Assembly: GCA_964404445.1 (NCBI GenBank)
Contig: CAYOJW010000003.1
Location: 620,001 to 684,000, forward strand
Source: UBA2336 sp964404445
GTDB taxonomy: Bacteria; Bacteroidota; Bacteroidia; Cytophagales; Cyclobacteriaceae
Length of the DNA: 64,000 nt
Reading direction: 5' to 3'
The notes beneath the pieces were generated by a model. It searched no databases and was not told where the DNA came from. It saw only the letters and a program-made list of their open reading frames with translations. Position numbers and translations under genes: made by a program. Numbering within the stretch: the first letter of the stretch is position 1; the number at the start of each line of letters is the position of its first letter. This document shows positions 17,100-25,562 of this stretch, one piece after another.

Positions 17100-18839
17100 T
17101 TAAATGTTTTGCTGTTTAATCTGTTCGATAATATAATCGGATGCACGCCACGATAACGCAAGGATAGTCCACGTAGGGTTTTTATCGGCTTGCGAAACAA
17201 AGGCTCCGCCATCGACTACAAACAGGTTTTTGCAATCGTGCGCCTGGTTAAATTTATTGAGTGCCGATCGTTTTTTATCGTTGCCCATGCGTACGGTGCC
17301 TACTTCGTGAATAATGCGACCGGGTGTTTGAAGCCCGTAATGTGTGTCGGCACCGGCAATGCCATAAGTAATGGTTGCGCCCATTTTGTGCATGATTTCC
17401 TGAAAGGTTTCCTGCATGTGCTTAGCCTGTTGGATTTCGTAATCGCTCCACTTGTAATGAAAGCGTAACACCGGGATGCCAAACTTATCCACCACGTTCG
17501 GGTCAATCTCACAATAATTGTCTTCGCGCGGAATGGCTTCACCGCGACCGTCCATGCCAACACCCGATCCGTAAAAATACCGGTGATCGTCTTTTAACGA
17601 TGCACCATAACCACCGGCTGGTTTCATGTTGCCGTTGCGGTCGGGAAATTTTCCGTTGTAGTTTTGAACACCAAAACCAAACCCGTAGGAGGGCATTCCC
17701 ATACCGCCCCAGTATTCGATGTGATACCCACGCGGAAAGTTGAGTTTTTTGTTATCGAGCCACCAGGGCGAATACACGTGCATACCGCCCACACCATCTT
17801 CGTTGTAGCGTTTACGGTTAAAAAGCGAGGGTAAGATACCGCCCATACCCACACCGGTTGAGTCGTGCAGGTATTTGCCAACTACGTTGCTGGAGTTGGC
17901 CAACCCGTTGGGGTGTGCCGATGATTTAGAGTTCAACAGCAAACGTGCCGACTCGCACGCACTGGCCGCCAGCACCACTACTTTGGCGTTTACTTCGTAC
18001 TCCTGCATATCATCTTTCGATATGTATGAAACACCCGTGGCCAATCCATCGCTGTTGGTAAGCACTTCGCGTACCATGGCGTTGTTGATCACTTCTAAGT
18101 TATTGGTTTTAACGGCAGGTTTAATCAGGCATGACGATGATGAGAAGTCGCCATACACGGTACAACTGCGACTGCACTGGCCGCAATAAAAACATGCGCC
18201 ACGATCGTCATTAATTTTTTTGGTAAGAATGGATAACCGTGACGGGATAACGGTTACACCCGATGCTGTTGCGGCATTTTTGATAATAAGTTCGTGCAGG
18301 CGGGGCTTTGGAGGCGGAAGAAATTTGCTGTCGGGATCGTTCGGTAAATTTTCTTTCGTGCCGAATACGCCAATCAGATCATCCACTTTATCGTAATAAG
18401 GGGCGATGTCATCGTAACTAATAGGCCAGTCATCGCCCAGGCCGTCATGGCTTTTGCCTTTAAAATCTTTCGGGCCAAAGCGTAACGATATACGGCCCCA
18501 GTGGTTAGTGCGCCCGCCTAACATACGCGACCGAAACCAATCGAATTTTGATCCGGCTACGTGTGTATAAGGTTCGCCTTCCAATTCCCAACCGCCATAC
18601 GCGGCATCAAAATCGCCAAACGGCCTGAACGTTGTTGAAGCGCCCCTGCGCGGGGATGCCGATGGCCATTTCAGTTGTGTTACGTTTTTAGCGGGGTCGA
18701 ACCAGGGGCCGGCTTCGAGCACAAGCACTTTTAAACCGGCTTGTGTTAATATGTACGCGGCCATGCCGCCCCCGGCACCAGACCCTACAATGCATACATC
18801 ATATTGCTTGGTTGATTTTTTTATTTGCAGATCAGCCAT
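17100..18839 (-). CDS. GMC family FAD-dependent sugar/alcohol dehydrogenase
   Basis: This is a 579-residue flavoprotein. The FAD-binding motif GSGAGGGMAAYILTQAG is near residue 18, the ARLLLNS and C-terminal GMC signature regions are present, and the family's usual His occurs near the C-terminus (HDCKNLFVVDGGAFV ... NPTWTI). About residues 216-226 contain CFYCGQCSRSC, a CxxCxxCxxxC pattern. Paired with a Tat-exported subunit 3, it should act in the periplasm on a sugar or sugar acid and pass electrons to the respiratory chain. No signal peptide is visible, which fits co-export with the Tat partner. The substrate is unknown; 3-keto-glycoside formation is one possibility for this family. Confidence 0.9.
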   Translation of the reverse strand: MADLQIKKSTKQYDVCIVGSGAGGGMAAYILTQAGLKVLVLEAGPWFDPAKNVTQLKWPSASPRRGASTTFRPFGDFDAAYGGWELEGEPYTHVAGSKFDWFRSRMLGGRTNHWGRISLRFGPKDFKGKSHDGLGDDWPISYDDIAPYYDKVDDLIGVFGTKENLPNDPDSKFLPPPKPRLHELIIKNAATASGVTVIPSRLSILTKKINDDRGACFYCGQCSRSCTVYGDFSSSSCLIKPAVKTNNLEVINNAMVREVLTNSDGLATGVSYISKDDMQEYEVNAKVVVLAASACESARLLLNSKSSAHPNGLANSSNVVGKYLHDSTGVGMGGILPSLFNRKRYNEDGVGGMHVYSPWWLDNKKLNFPRGYHIEYWGGMGMPSYGFGFGVQNYNGKFPDRNGNMKPAGGYGASLKDDHRYFYGSGVGMDGRGEAIPREDNYCEIDPNVVDKFGIPVLRFHYKWSDYEIQQAKHMQETFQEIMHKMGATITYGIAGADTHYGLQTPGRIIHEVGTVRMGNDKKRSALNKFNQAHDCKNLFVVDGGAFVSQADKNPTWTILALSWRASDYIIEQIKQQNI

Positions 18840-18904
18840 CAGGTAAAGGTTTGCCGAAAGCTAATGGTTTCTGCGATAAAGATTACCCTGAACAGGGTAC
18901 TTTC

Positions 18905-19141
18905 TTACGAATGGTTGTGGTGATGTTTTTTAGGAACGGGATCGTAACCGCTTGTACCCCACGGATGGCAGCGTGCAATGCGTTTGGTTCCCAGCCAGAT
19001 ACCTTTCATTACGCCCCATTCGCGGATGGCTTCGATAGCATACTGCGAACACGAAGGCGTATGCCGGCAGTGCGCTCCCAAATGCGGTGAAATGGCAAGC
19101 TGGTAAAAGCGGATGGGCAGTATGAAAAGTTTTTTTAGCAC
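18905..19141 (-). CDS. yidD: Membrane protein insertion efficiency factor YidD
   Basis: This 78-residue protein is a full-length YidD: an amphipathic N-terminus (KKLFILPIRFYQLAISPHLG), the conserved CRHTPSCSQYAIEAI core with its Cys pair, and KRIARCHPWGTSGYDPVP. It assists YidC-dependent membrane insertion. The C-terminus is His-rich (KKHHHNHS). The start codon is GTG and lies within the arm of a perfect hairpin, which may limit its translation. The usual rnpA/yidC neighbours are absent. Confidence 0.93.
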   Translation of the reverse strand: MLKKLFILPIRFYQLAISPHLGAHCRHTPSCSQYAIEAIREWGVMKGIWLGTKRIARCHPWGTSGYDPVPKKHHHNHS

Positions 19142-19165
19142 CGGACTTATTATAATGTCCGGTGC
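19138..19165 (-). promoter_or_regulatory. Hairpin covering the yidD start codon
   Basis: A perfect 9-bp stem (GCACCGGAC/GTCCGGTGC) with a ten-base loop spans the gap between the BlaR1-like gene and yidD and includes the yidD GTG. No T-run follows on either strand, so it does not look like an ordinary terminator. It could hide the start codon from ribosomes. Confidence 0.5.
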
Positions 19166-19178
19166 AAAAGTAAAGCGA

Positions 19179-20537
19179 TCAATTTGATTTTTTTGTATAT
19201 GTTTTGTCGAAATATGCGTGTGTCATTAAATTGACCTGAAACTTGTACTGGCCGTAATGGGCGGCATTTTTGAGAAGCCTGCTTTGAGAAAAGTACACAA
19301 TATCAGATGGGATATATTTTTTCAGATCGCTATTGCTGATTCTTCTACCATCAAGCCAGACACCGTACGTTTTTTCATCTTCCCAAGAGGCAAATTGTGT
19401 GCTGCCGGGCGATTGTTTGATGGGTATCGGGCGTGGGTAAAGAAAAAAGGCATACGTTGAGCGATAATTAACCAATTTTTGTTCCTCCGACAGTTGTTCA
19501 TAAAGCTCAATCATTTTTTTCTTCTTTTCGGCACTTAGTGAAGATAGATCGTAGTAAGCATAGGTTTGGCCGTTTTTATTTTTTCTTACTTGTCTTGTTT
19601 CTTCAATGAGTACATCAAATTCCAGCGTATCGGATTGTTGTGTCGAAGGATCAGGAATGATGATTGTTTTTTGAAATGGCGGTTGAGAATAAACCCTTTG
19701 CGGGAAAGTTATGGCAGCGCAGCAAATGATGATTAGGGACATTATAACCTTAATCATTGCACGGAAGTGATTTTTTGTTGTGGTCATCATAACGAATCGT
19801 TTTTTGGTAACAGAATAGTTGAAACTGCTGGTTAATGGTATTGGATGTAATGAAGATTGATGCAGTAGCATAAGCTGATATTCATTGATGGGATAGTTTT
19901 TAAGCACTCCCTGATCGGCTATAAATTCATGGTTTAATTGAATGGCTTTTTTGTAGAAGGGTAACGCGGGATTGAACCACATCAGGCACTGCATAAATTC
20001 AATTATCAGAATGTCGAGTGTATGTTTTTGATCTACGTGTGTGAGTTCGTGTGTAAGTATTTGGGGATTATCAAAATCTTTTTTGCATAGAAATATATAG
20101 TTCAGAAATGTAAAGGGTACAGAAATTTTATCGTCCAGAATAATAAAAGAATTTTGATAAGCGATTTTTTTATGATTCCTGATTTTAGATAGCAAGGCTA
20201 TAAGATTAGCGGTGAAACGAAACAATAGAATAACAGAGATTAGTATATACGCAAATTTCAGTAAGCTGTACGGGCTAAATTCAGAAGCTTGCTGTATAGG
20301 ATGGGGAGTTGACAGGATGGTTTCATTTATCTTTTGTTGCGGCACGGTTATCTCTTCAAGCCATTGCCCGGGTAAAGGAGTTTCAATAGTAACAAGTGGT
20401 AATAGCAAAGAAAGAATCAGGCATAGGGGTAAATAAAATCTTTTGAAAGTGTGAATCTTTTCTTTCTCTAAAAAAATATAGTAGGCAGCGATTAATAAAG
20501 CCGAGCATAAAACAGATTTGATCAGGTATGCAATCAT
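19179..20537 (-). CDS. BlaR1/MecR1-like M56 family metallopeptidase
   Basis: This is a 452-residue membrane protein with transmembrane helices near residues 3-22, 35-52 and 92-118 and a fourth near 265-285. The zinc peptidase motif HELTH is at residues 163-167, followed by the family pattern FMQCLMWFNP. M56 proteins sense an external signal and cut the partner BlaI-type repressor. The C-terminal extracytoplasmic part (about 290-452) does not look like a penicillin-binding domain, so a beta-lactam signal is not implied. Its start overlaps the stop of the repressor gene by four bases, so the two are coupled. Confidence 0.9.
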   Translation of the reverse strand: MIAYLIKSVLCSALLIAAYYIFLEKEKIHTFKRFYLPLCLILSLLLPLVTIETPLPGQWLEEITVPQQKINETILSTPHPIQQASEFSPYSLLKFAYILISVILLFRFTANLIALLSKIRNHKKIAYQNSFIILDDKISVPFTFLNYIFLCKKDFDNPQILTHELTHVDQKHTLDILIIEFMQCLMWFNPALPFYKKAIQLNHEFIADQGVLKNYPINEYQLMLLHQSSLHPIPLTSSFNYSVTKKRFVMMTTTKNHFRAMIKVIMSLIIICCAAITFPQRVYSQPPFQKTIIIPDPSTQQSDTLEFDVLIEETRQVRKNKNGQTYAYYDLSSLSAEKKKKMIELYEQLSEEQKLVNYRSTYAFFLYPRPIPIKQSPGSTQFASWEDEKTYGVWLDGRRISNSDLKKYIPSDIVYFSQSRLLKNAAHYGQYKFQVNLMTHAYFDKTYTKKSN

Positions 20538-20905
20538 TTCCTTTTCTTTTTAAGTTGCTGATCGATTAATTTTTTAAGGTCTTCCAGTTCTTTTTCTGAA
20601 AGATTTGTAGCTGTTGTAAAGAACGAGGCAAACTGCAAGGCCGAGTCATTGAAGAAACTCTTAATCATGGAGTTTACATGCTTCGAAAAGTATTGTTCTT
20701 TTTTTATTAAGGGATAATATTCCCGGGAGTTGCCGTGCAGTGTGTACCCAACAAAACCCTTATCCTGCATACGTTTCAATAGCGTGGCTACTGTTGTGGC
20801 GGCTGGTTTGGGATTTGGAAATTTATCAAGCAACTCTTTAAAAAATATTTTTTCGCTTGACCATAGGTGTTCCATTACCAATTCTTCTGCTTTGGAAAGG
20901 CTCAT
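20534..20905 (-). CDS. BlaI/MecI/CopY family transcriptional repressor
   Basis: This 123-residue winged-helix protein starts MSLSKAEELVMEHLWSSEKIFFKELLDKFP and contains the family's recognition region (ATTVATLLKRMQDKGFVGYTLHGNSREYYPLI), ending in a helical dimerisation tail. It should repress its own operon and be cleaved or released when the adjacent M56 peptidase is activated. A palindromic operator candidate overlaps its promoter just upstream. Any further regulated genes in the regulon are not evident here. Confidence 0.93.
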   Translation of the reverse strand: MSLSKAEELVMEHLWSSEKIFFKELLDKFPNPKPAATTVATLLKRMQDKGFVGYTLHGNSREYYPLIKKEQYFSKHVNSMIKSFFNDSALQFASFFTTATNLSEKELEDLKKLIDQQLKKKRK

Positions 20906-20923
20906 TTTCTATTAGGTTAGAAT

Positions 20924-20945
20924 ATATTCTACAAATATAGAATAT
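20924..20945 (-). promoter_or_regulatory. BlaI-type operator overlapping the -7 promoter element
   Basis: A perfect palindrome with 8-base arms (ATATTCTA and TAGAATAT) surrounds six bases. On the minus strand the centre reads TATATTTG (20932-20939), an exact match to the Bacteroidota -7 consensus TAnnTTTG. It lies 27 bases before the repressor start. Repressor binding here would directly cover the promoter, which fits autoregulation. Confidence 0.7.
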
Positions 20946-21061
20946 TCATTTAAAAGAAAAAGCGATCCCTCAATTTTTTTGGTGAAAAATTTGAAATTTA
21001 TGTGCAGACGGGAATAACGTACTATTTCGTATCAGTCACCGATAAGGGCGACCTTTAACAA

Positions 21062-22570
21062 TTAATTGTCGATTGTATATCCCATCTCGCCATCTTTGCC
21101 GTCCATTAACTGAACGCCCAGCGCTTTGAGGTCGTCACGGATTTTATCGGACAAAGCAAAGTTTTTATCGGAGCGGGCTTTTTTGCGCAGGTCGATCAAT
21201 ACGTTAATTACACCATCCATTAATTCCTGATTGTGGCTTTCTTCGTCTTTAATGCCCAGCACATCTTCCATGATGGCGATGTAGGTATTCTTAAAGGAAT
21301 CGAAAGTTTCTTTACTAACTGAAGCGAACTTCAGGTTGCCCGATTTGAAATCGTTAATGCGTGCCGACATCTCGAACAATACAGCTAATGTTTTAGCCGT
21401 ATTAAAATCATCGCTCATGGTCAGGTAGCATTCGCTTACCATGCGGTTGAGATCGGATGTTAACGCGGCATCGTCCGTACCTGAACCGGTATGTTCTAAA
21501 TTTTTTACAGTGGCTAATGCGTTCGATAATTTTTTGAAGCCTTTTTCGGCAGCACTCAGGGCTTCGTTCGAGAAATCGAGCGTACTGCTGTAATGCGATT
21601 GCAACATAAAGAACCGTACGGCCATCGGGCTATACGCTTTTGCTAACAGGGGGTGCGAACCTGCAAACAACTCACGGGGTAAAAATGAGTTGCCCTTGCT
21701 TTTGCTCATCTTTTCACCGTTTACGGTAAGCATATTGGTGTGCATCCAGTAACGCACCGGTGATTTGCCCAATGCACCAACATTTTGTGCGATCTCACAT
21801 TCGTGGTGTGGGAACTTCAAATCCATACCGCCTCCGTGAATATCGAATTGTTCGCCCAGGTACTTTATGCCCATGGCCGAGCATTCCAAATGCCAGCCGG
21901 GAATGCCTTCGCCCCACGGTGATGCCCAGCGCTGAATGTGGTTGGGTGATACGGCTTTCCATATCGCAAAGTCAATCGAATTTCTTTTTTCATCCTGTCG
22001 GTCGAGTTCGCGCGTGCCTTCCAGCAACTCGTCAATGTTACGACCGCTTAACTCGCCATAGTTATGTTTCTCGTTGTATTTGCGCACATCGAAATACACC
22101 GATCCGTTTACTTCGTAAGCATAACCGTTGTCGAGGATTTTCTTCACCATTTCGACCTGTTCAACAATGTGCCCGGTAGCGGTGGGTTCAATGCTTGGCG
22201 GAAGGATGTTAAACATACGGCACACATCGTGAAAACCGGTGGTATATTTTTGTACGATTTCCATCGGTTCGAGCTGTTCGAGCTTCGCGCTTTCTTCGAT
22301 ACGGTCAACACCTACACCGGCATCGTTGGTGAGGTGGCCGGCATCGGTAATGTTGCGTACATACCGCACTTTATACCCCAGATGGGTGAGGTAACGGAAA
22401 ACCACATCGAAGGAAGCAAACGTGCGCAGGTTGCCAAGGTGTACTTCGTTATAAACCGTTGGCCCACACGAGTATAAGCCTACAAAATGTGCTTTTACGG
22501 GTGTAAAGAGTTCTTTCTCACCGCTCAGGGAGTTTGATATAGAAACGGGGTATTTTTCGTACAGTGTCAT
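21062..22570 (-). CDS. cysS: Cysteinyl-tRNA synthetase
   Basis: This 502-residue protein is a full-length class I CysRS. The N-terminal catalytic Rossmann fold has the zinc-ligand Cys in YSCGPTVYNEVHLGN (HIGH equivalent HLGN), further zinc ligands at GWHLECSAMG and FPHHECEIAQ, and the KMSKSKGN loop. A C-terminal DALR-like helical domain follows, with the RKKARSDKNFALSDKIRDDL segment. It charges tRNA-Cys and is essential. The gene is transcribed alone. Confidence 0.97.
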   Translation of the reverse strand: MTLYEKYPVSISNSLSGEKELFTPVKAHFVGLYSCGPTVYNEVHLGNLRTFASFDVVFRYLTHLGYKVRYVRNITDAGHLTNDAGVGVDRIEESAKLEQLEPMEIVQKYTTGFHDVCRMFNILPPSIEPTATGHIVEQVEMVKKILDNGYAYEVNGSVYFDVRKYNEKHNYGELSGRNIDELLEGTRELDRQDEKRNSIDFAIWKAVSPNHIQRWASPWGEGIPGWHLECSAMGIKYLGEQFDIHGGGMDLKFPHHECEIAQNVGALGKSPVRYWMHTNMLTVNGEKMSKSKGNSFLPRELFAGSHPLLAKAYSPMAVRFFMLQSHYSSTLDFSNEALSAAEKGFKKLSNALATVKNLEHTGSGTDDAALTSDLNRMVSECYLTMSDDFNTAKTLAVLFEMSARINDFKSGNLKFASVSKETFDSFKNTYIAIMEDVLGIKDEESHNQELMDGVINVLIDLRKKARSDKNFALSDKIRDDLKALGVQLMDGKDGEMGYTIDN

Positions 22571-22728
22571 AGATATGTAAACGGGAGCGAAGGTATAATT
22601 AAATGATGAATTGCGAATGTAGAATTACGAATTGTTATTCACCGAATAGGGAGGTTACTTTAGCTGCTTCTGTTAGTGTTATCAGTTATCAGTTAATCGT
22701 AATGTAATTTTTCTGATTAATTTCGGGC

Positions 22729-23316
22729 ATGTTTACAGGGATTATCGAGGCATTTGGTACGGTGAAATCTATCCGGCAGGAAGGTTCAAATAAACATTTT
22801 TTGATTGAGAGCGACATCAGCAACCAATTGAAGGTGGATCAGAGCGTGTCGCATGATGGCGTGTGCCTAACTGTAGTACAGGCAGAAGGTAATACACACA
22901 CGGTTACGGCTATTGATGAAACCCTTCAAAAGTCGAACTTAGGAAAACTCAAACCGGGCGACAGCATAAACCTCGAACGGTGCATGGTCGCCAACGGCCG
23001 GTTTGATGGTCACATTGTTCAGGGACACGTTGACCAAACAGGTATTGTAAAATCGGTTACGGAACTAAATGGTAGTTGGCTGTTTACGATTGAATACGAT
23101 GCCGCACCGGGTAATGTAACGGTCGAGAAAGGTTCTATTTGTGTTAACGGTGTAAGCCTTACCTGTTTTAATTCAACCGATAATGGATTTACAGTTGCGA
23201 TCATTCCATACACCTATGAAAACACAAGCTTTAAATCGCTGAAGGCGGGCGATAGTGTAAACCTTGAGTTTGATATAATCGGGAAATACGTGAAACGCCT
23301 TTTGGGCAGGGCGTGA
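22729..23316 (+). CDS. ribE: Riboflavin synthase, alpha subunit
   Basis: This 195-residue protein has the two lumazine-synthase-product-binding barrel repeats of riboflavin synthase: the first begins MFTGIIEAFGTVKSI, the second begins near residue 95 (GRFDGHIVQGHVDQTGIVKSV). It dismutates two 6,7-dimethyl-8-ribityllumazine molecules into riboflavin. The C-terminal helix that mediates trimerisation is present. No other rib genes are nearby. Confidence 0.95.
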   Translation: MFTGIIEAFGTVKSIRQEGSNKHFLIESDISNQLKVDQSVSHDGVCLTVVQAEGNTHTVTAIDETLQKSNLGKLKPGDSINLERCMVANGRFDGHIVQGHVDQTGIVKSVTELNGSWLFTIEYDAAPGNVTVEKGSICVNGVSLTCFNSTDNGFTVAIIPYTYENTSFKSLKAGDSVNLEFDIIGKYVKRLLGRA

Positions 23317-23451
23317 TTGTACCGTTAGAAAATGCGCGGTTTTTGCTGTTTTTAGGGGATATACCGTTTTCCCGGTATTAAAAAATACAATGAAATACGT
23401 ATTTCGTGGTGTGTGTATTGCGGGCAACTTAGCCTGTAAAATTGGTCTGCT

Positions 23452-23991
23452 ATGGAATACACTTTTAAAAATACCGCCCACGATGCCGCCCATACCATTT
23501 TACTGAACGATTATAATATGACGGTACGGGTTTCGGGCAACGAAACCGTTGTGCCTTATGCCAATATTGTTTCGGTACGTCTGTTTAAAACCTCGAAACA
23601 GGTTTTTCAAATGCTGATTACGTGTACCAATCAGCCGCCAGTAATGGTAAGTAATGTGTACATTTCAATGGATGGTAAGGTGGACGACCGTTCGCGTGTA
23701 TATAGTACGTTTGTGCGTGTGCTGCATTATCATTTAAAAGATAAAAGCAAGGCTGTATATAAAACAGGGGGTAGTCGTAAACAGCTCACTCGTTGGAGTA
23801 TCGCTTTGGTAACCTTTGCGTTTGTGTTTTGTTTTGTGATGGATTACCTCGGCTTGGGCTTTTTTAATCCGTATGCAGAGGCAACGGTTCTATCGTTTGT
23901 TTTCCTGTTGATTTTGGGCATGGCTTACCTCCGGCAATTACCGAAAGATTACACTGCTCATAATATTCCGTTGCCTTTGCTGCCGGTGTAA
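23452..23991 (+). CDS. Predicted membrane protein, two C-terminal helices
   Basis: This 179-residue protein is not recognised. The first 100 or so residues are beta-rich and PH-like in pattern (ETVVPYANIVSVRLFKTSKQVFQMLITC), and two hydrophobic helices lie at about 112-132 and 143-160. The N-terminal domain should be cytoplasmic. It lies 135 bases after ribE and converges with the PAP2 gene with no gap, so the stops are adjacent. It probably belongs to a Bacteroidota-restricted family. Confidence 0.6.
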   Translation: MEYTFKNTAHDAAHTILLNDYNMTVRVSGNETVVPYANIVSVRLFKTSKQVFQMLITCTNQPPVMVSNVYISMDGKVDDRSRVYSTFVRVLHYHLKDKSKAVYKTGGSRKQLTRWSIALVTFAFVFCFVMDYLGLGFFNPYAEATVLSFVFLLILGMAYLRQLPKDYTAHNIPLPLLPV

Positions 23992-24582
23992 TTACCGTGT
24001 GGGTAAAATTTGCGGCACGTTATGTCTTTTCAGCCAAACAAATTGTTGTGTTTTAAAGCCAATCCATCCGCAAAGCAGCCCAATCGATAACCCCACAAGA
24101 ATATCGCCCGGGTAATGTACGCCTAAGTAAATGCGGGTGTAGGTCATTGCCACAGCCCAAACGAAGAGTGTCCACATCCACGTAAAACGGTTCCTGAAAA
24201 TCAGCCAGAAAAACATGGCTGTTGCAAACGTATTGGCCGCATGGCTTGATGCAAAGCCGTACTTACCTCCTGTATAACCATTCACTAAGTGAACAATGCC
24301 CTGTAATGACGGCTCGCGCGAAGGGCGAAACCGCTCAAAGAAGGGCTTCATAAAACCGCTGGTGATGCGGTCGGTCAGTAAAATGGTAACAGCAATACCA
24401 ATCAGTATAATCCAGGCATCGTGCTTAAAATACCGGATGGTGATGTACAGCAGGAATAAATACAACGGCAGCCAAAACAGTGTTTTGGTTACCCACAACA
24501 TAACGGGGTCTAAAAACGGAGTGTGAAAACTGTTCAGGTAAACGAGCAATTCTTTATCCCGTTCAATTAGCCAGTCGATCAT
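23992..24582 (-). CDS. PAP2 superfamily membrane phosphatase
   Basis: This is a 196-residue protein counted from the ATG giving MIDWLIERDKEL, preferred because it leaves a normal divergent gap with the next gene. Several transmembrane helices carry the three phosphatase motifs: KPFFERFRP, the ASSHAANTFA version of PSGH, and RIYLGVHYPGDILVG. It likely dephosphorylates undecaprenyl pyrophosphate or a lipid phosphate at the membrane surface. Which lipid it uses is not clear from sequence. Confidence 0.9.
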   Translation of the reverse strand: MIDWLIERDKELLVYLNSFHTPFLDPVMLWVTKTLFWLPLYLFLLYITIRYFKHDAWIILIGIAVTILLTDRITSGFMKPFFERFRPSREPSLQGIVHLVNGYTGGKYGFASSHAANTFATAMFFWLIFRNRFTWMWTLFVWAVAMTYTRIYLGVHYPGDILVGLSIGLLCGWIGFKTQQFVWLKRHNVPQILPTR

Positions 24583-24641
24583 GTAACGTGCGTTTATGTT
24601 CAAATTTACTGAAGTCTGTACCAAAAGGTGTAACTTTCGAT

Positions 24642-25562
24642 ATGAATTTTTCACAAGCACCTTCGGTTGTATGCATGGTGCGGCCGGCAGCCTTTGGGTT
24701 TAACCCCGAAACAGCGGCTACCAATGCGTTTCAGCATTCTTCAGAACAATCCAACATAGCTATTCACGGGCAGGCGCTTCGCGAGTTCGATACCATGGTT
24801 GACGTGCTGCGTGCCAACGATGTTGAAGTTGTTGTCGTAGCCGACACACCAACGCCTGTTAAGCCCGATGCCGTATTTCCCAACAACTGGATTTCGTTTC
24901 ACCACGATGAGCGCGTGGTATTATACCCCATGATGGCCGTAAACAGAAGACACGAACGACTGTTGCCGGTTTTAGATGCCGTGAAACATTATTACACTCC
25001 CCAGCAACTAATTGATTTAACACCGCATGAAGCGGAAGGAAAATTTCTGGAAGGAACCGGCAGTATTGTTTTCGATTACGTGCATAAGATTGCATACGCG
25101 GCCCGGTCGCCCCGTACCGATGAAACCGTATTGAAAGAGCTTTGCGCTGTATTAAATTTTAAACCCGTTGTCTTTGATGCGGTAGATGAACAAGGCCAGG
25201 CTATTTATCATACCAATGTAATGATGTGTGTGGGTAGCCGGTTTGCATTGGTTTGTTTGGATGCCATTAAGAACGATGCCGACCAGGAAGCTGTGCTGGA
25301 TTCGCTCACCACAACCAACCATCGGGTGATCGCCATCAGTTACGAACAGATGAAATTGTTTGCAGGCAATATGATCGAAGTGCTTTCAAAAACAGGCGAG
25401 CCTTTGGTGTTGTTGTCTGACAAAGCTTATAAAAGTTTACTTCCCGGCCAGTTAGATGCGTTAAGTAAGTTGGCCGAACCCATTGCGTTGTCTATCCCCA
25501 CCATTGAACAATACGGGGGAGGCAGTGTGCGGTGCATGGTGGCAGGTGTGTTTACGAATTGA
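24642..25562 (+). CDS. Citrulline hydrolase-like protein (CtlX, guanidino-modifying superfamily)
   Basis: This is a 306-residue member of the arginine deiminase/amidinotransferase superfamily starting MNFSQAPSVVCMVRPAAFGFNPETAATNAFQ, very like CtlX-type proteins of Bacteroidota. Catalytic residues can be placed: Glu in FLEGTGSIVFD, His in IYHTNVMMCVG, and the nucleophilic Cys in GGGSVRCMVAGVF. The upstream in-frame ATG at 24588 was rejected because it would leave almost no gap to the divergent PAP2 gene. The last 11 bases overlap the convergent histidine kinase gene. The function in nitrogen metabolism is inferred from the family. Confidence 0.82.
   Translation: MNFSQAPSVVCMVRPAAFGFNPETAATNAFQHSSEQSNIAIHGQALREFDTMVDVLRANDVEVVVVADTPTPVKPDAVFPNNWISFHHDERVVLYPMMAVNRRHERLLPVLDAVKHYYTPQQLIDLTPHEAEGKFLEGTGSIVFDYVHKIAYAARSPRTDETVLKELCAVLNFKPVVFDAVDEQGQAIYHTNVMMCVGSRFALVCLDAIKNDADQEAVLDSLTTTNHRVIAISYEQMKLFAGNMIEVLSKTGEPLVLLSDKAYKSLLPGQLDALSKLAEPIALSIPTIEQYGGGSVRCMVAGVFTN

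Noticed and set aside
24588..24641. An earlier start for the CtlX-like gene
   Set aside because: It would nearly touch the divergent PAP2 start and adds residues unlike the family's N-terminus.
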